Shown: positions 5,784 to 6,137 of the stretch, piece by piece | Numbering within the stretch: the first letter of the stretch is position 1 | Layout: every line of letters begins with the position of its first letter | Source: Bacteroidales bacterium | GTDB taxonomy: Bacteria; Bacteroidota; Bacteroidia; Bacteroidales; Tenuifilaceae | Length of the DNA: 6,137 nt | Direction of reading: 5' to 3' | NCBI GenBank assembly: GCA_008933525.1 | Contig: WBUV01000205.1 | Span: forward strand, 1 to 6,137 | Position numbers and translations under genes: made by a program | Notes under the pieces: generated by a model | What the model saw: the letters and a program-made list of their open reading frames with translations, nothing else | Told to the model about the DNA's origin: nothing | The model's database searches: none

Positions 5784-6137
5784 TTATAACTTTGCCAAAT
5801 TCTCATCAAGTAAAGGACGAATCTCATTCGATGAAGGACGTGGAGCATTTGGTTTTAGAATATTTCCGTTAGCATCAATTAGGAAGAAAGTAGGAATACC
5901 TCGGATTTGGTAGTTTGTGGCTACAAACGATTTCCAAGCACCTTCGGCATATAGTTGAACACCTTTCATATTTTGCTCTTTTACCATTTTCTCCCAAGCG
6001 GCTTTGTTATCGTCCATCGAAATGCTTACAAAAACAACTTTCTTTCCATGATAGTCCTTTTCAAGTGCCATAAGGAAAGGTAATTCATGACGACAAGGGC
6101 CACACCAAGTTGCCCAAAAATCTATATATACCAATTT
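5784..6137 (-). CDS. TlpA/ResA-like thioredoxin-fold protein, C-terminal part (partial at right edge)
   Basis: The 117 visible residues are a thioredoxin-like domain of the TlpA/ResA/AhpC-TSA group, which reduce or isomerise disulfides, usually in the periplasm of Bacteroidota. KLVYIDFWATWCGPCR contains the active-site WCGPC (visible residues 11-15). The peroxiredoxin-like insert VSISMDDNKAAWEKMV follows, then the cis-proline loop RGIPTFFLID (79-88, Pro82). The reading frame runs through the right edge, so the N terminus (signal peptide and any extra domain, often DUF4369 in this phylum) is not visible. The leucine codon TTG at 6134 is internal, not a start. A strong terminator follows the stop and separates the gene from the DoxX operon. 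The fold is certain; the exact client is not. Confidence 0.93.
   Translation of the reverse strand, partial: KLVYIDFWATWCGPCRHELPFLMALEKDYHGKKVVFVSISMDDNKAAWEKMVKEQNMKGVQLYAEGAWKSFVATNYQIRGIPTFFLIDANGNILKPNAPRPSSNEIRPLLDENLAKL

Noticed and set aside
6132..6134. TTG as the start of the TlpA-like gene
   Set aside because: The codon falls in the KLVYIDFWATWC strand before the active site and the frame stays open to the edge, so the true start lies outside the window.
1..6137. Defence island, CRISPR array, toxin-antitoxin or retron
   Set aside because: No repeats with spacers, toxin-like small pairs, reverse transcriptase or nuclease genes are present; the helicase and topoisomerase are ordinary housekeeping types.

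Overview
This is an AT-rich window from a member of the Bacteroidota, most likely a chromosomal region. Three things point there. The topoisomerase III has the GDAGIEGELIQRWV Toprim motif that I associate with Bacteroidota TopB proteins. Several intergenic regions carry matches to the Bacteroidota promoter -7 element TAnnTTTG. Most genes lack a purine-rich Shine-Dalgarno sequence. No mobile element, CRISPR array, tRNA or rRNA is visible.

Layout, left to right. Positions 1-508 (minus) hold the N-terminal part of a DEAD-box RNA helicase that runs off the left edge. A 249-bp divergent intergenic region (509-757) follows; it has two TAnnTTTG boxes, a 12-bp inverted repeat and an unusually strong ribosome binding site. 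Next is a complete type IA topoisomerase III gene (topB, 758-2911, plus). It converges, with only 10 bp between stop codons, on a two-gene minus-strand unit: a cysteine-rich DUF3795 protein (3649-4098) followed by a short-chain dehydrogenase (2922-3638). A 166-bp spacer holds the likely promoter of that pair and two small palindromes. A second minus-strand unit (4265-5667) encodes, in transcription order, a DoxX-like four-helix membrane protein, an SRPBCC ligand-binding protein and a DCC (DUF393) thiol-disulfide protein. Its likely promoter lies just downstream of a clear intrinsic terminator (5731-5762) that ends the last gene, a TlpA/ResA-like thioredoxin-fold protein (5784-6137, minus) cut by the right edge.

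How the genes fit together. The helicase and topoisomerase are nucleic-acid housekeeping enzymes with separate promoters. The right half is oxidoreductase-like: TlpA-type thioredoxin, DoxX, SRPBCC, DCC, a 12-cysteine protein and an NAD(P)-dependent dehydrogenase. The DoxX-SRPBCC-DCC trio reads as a plausible small membrane-associated redox or lipophilic-ligand module, but its substrate cannot be deduced from sequence. Nothing here looks like a defence system or other wholly new machine. The best leads are the topB leader architecture and the two small redox operons.
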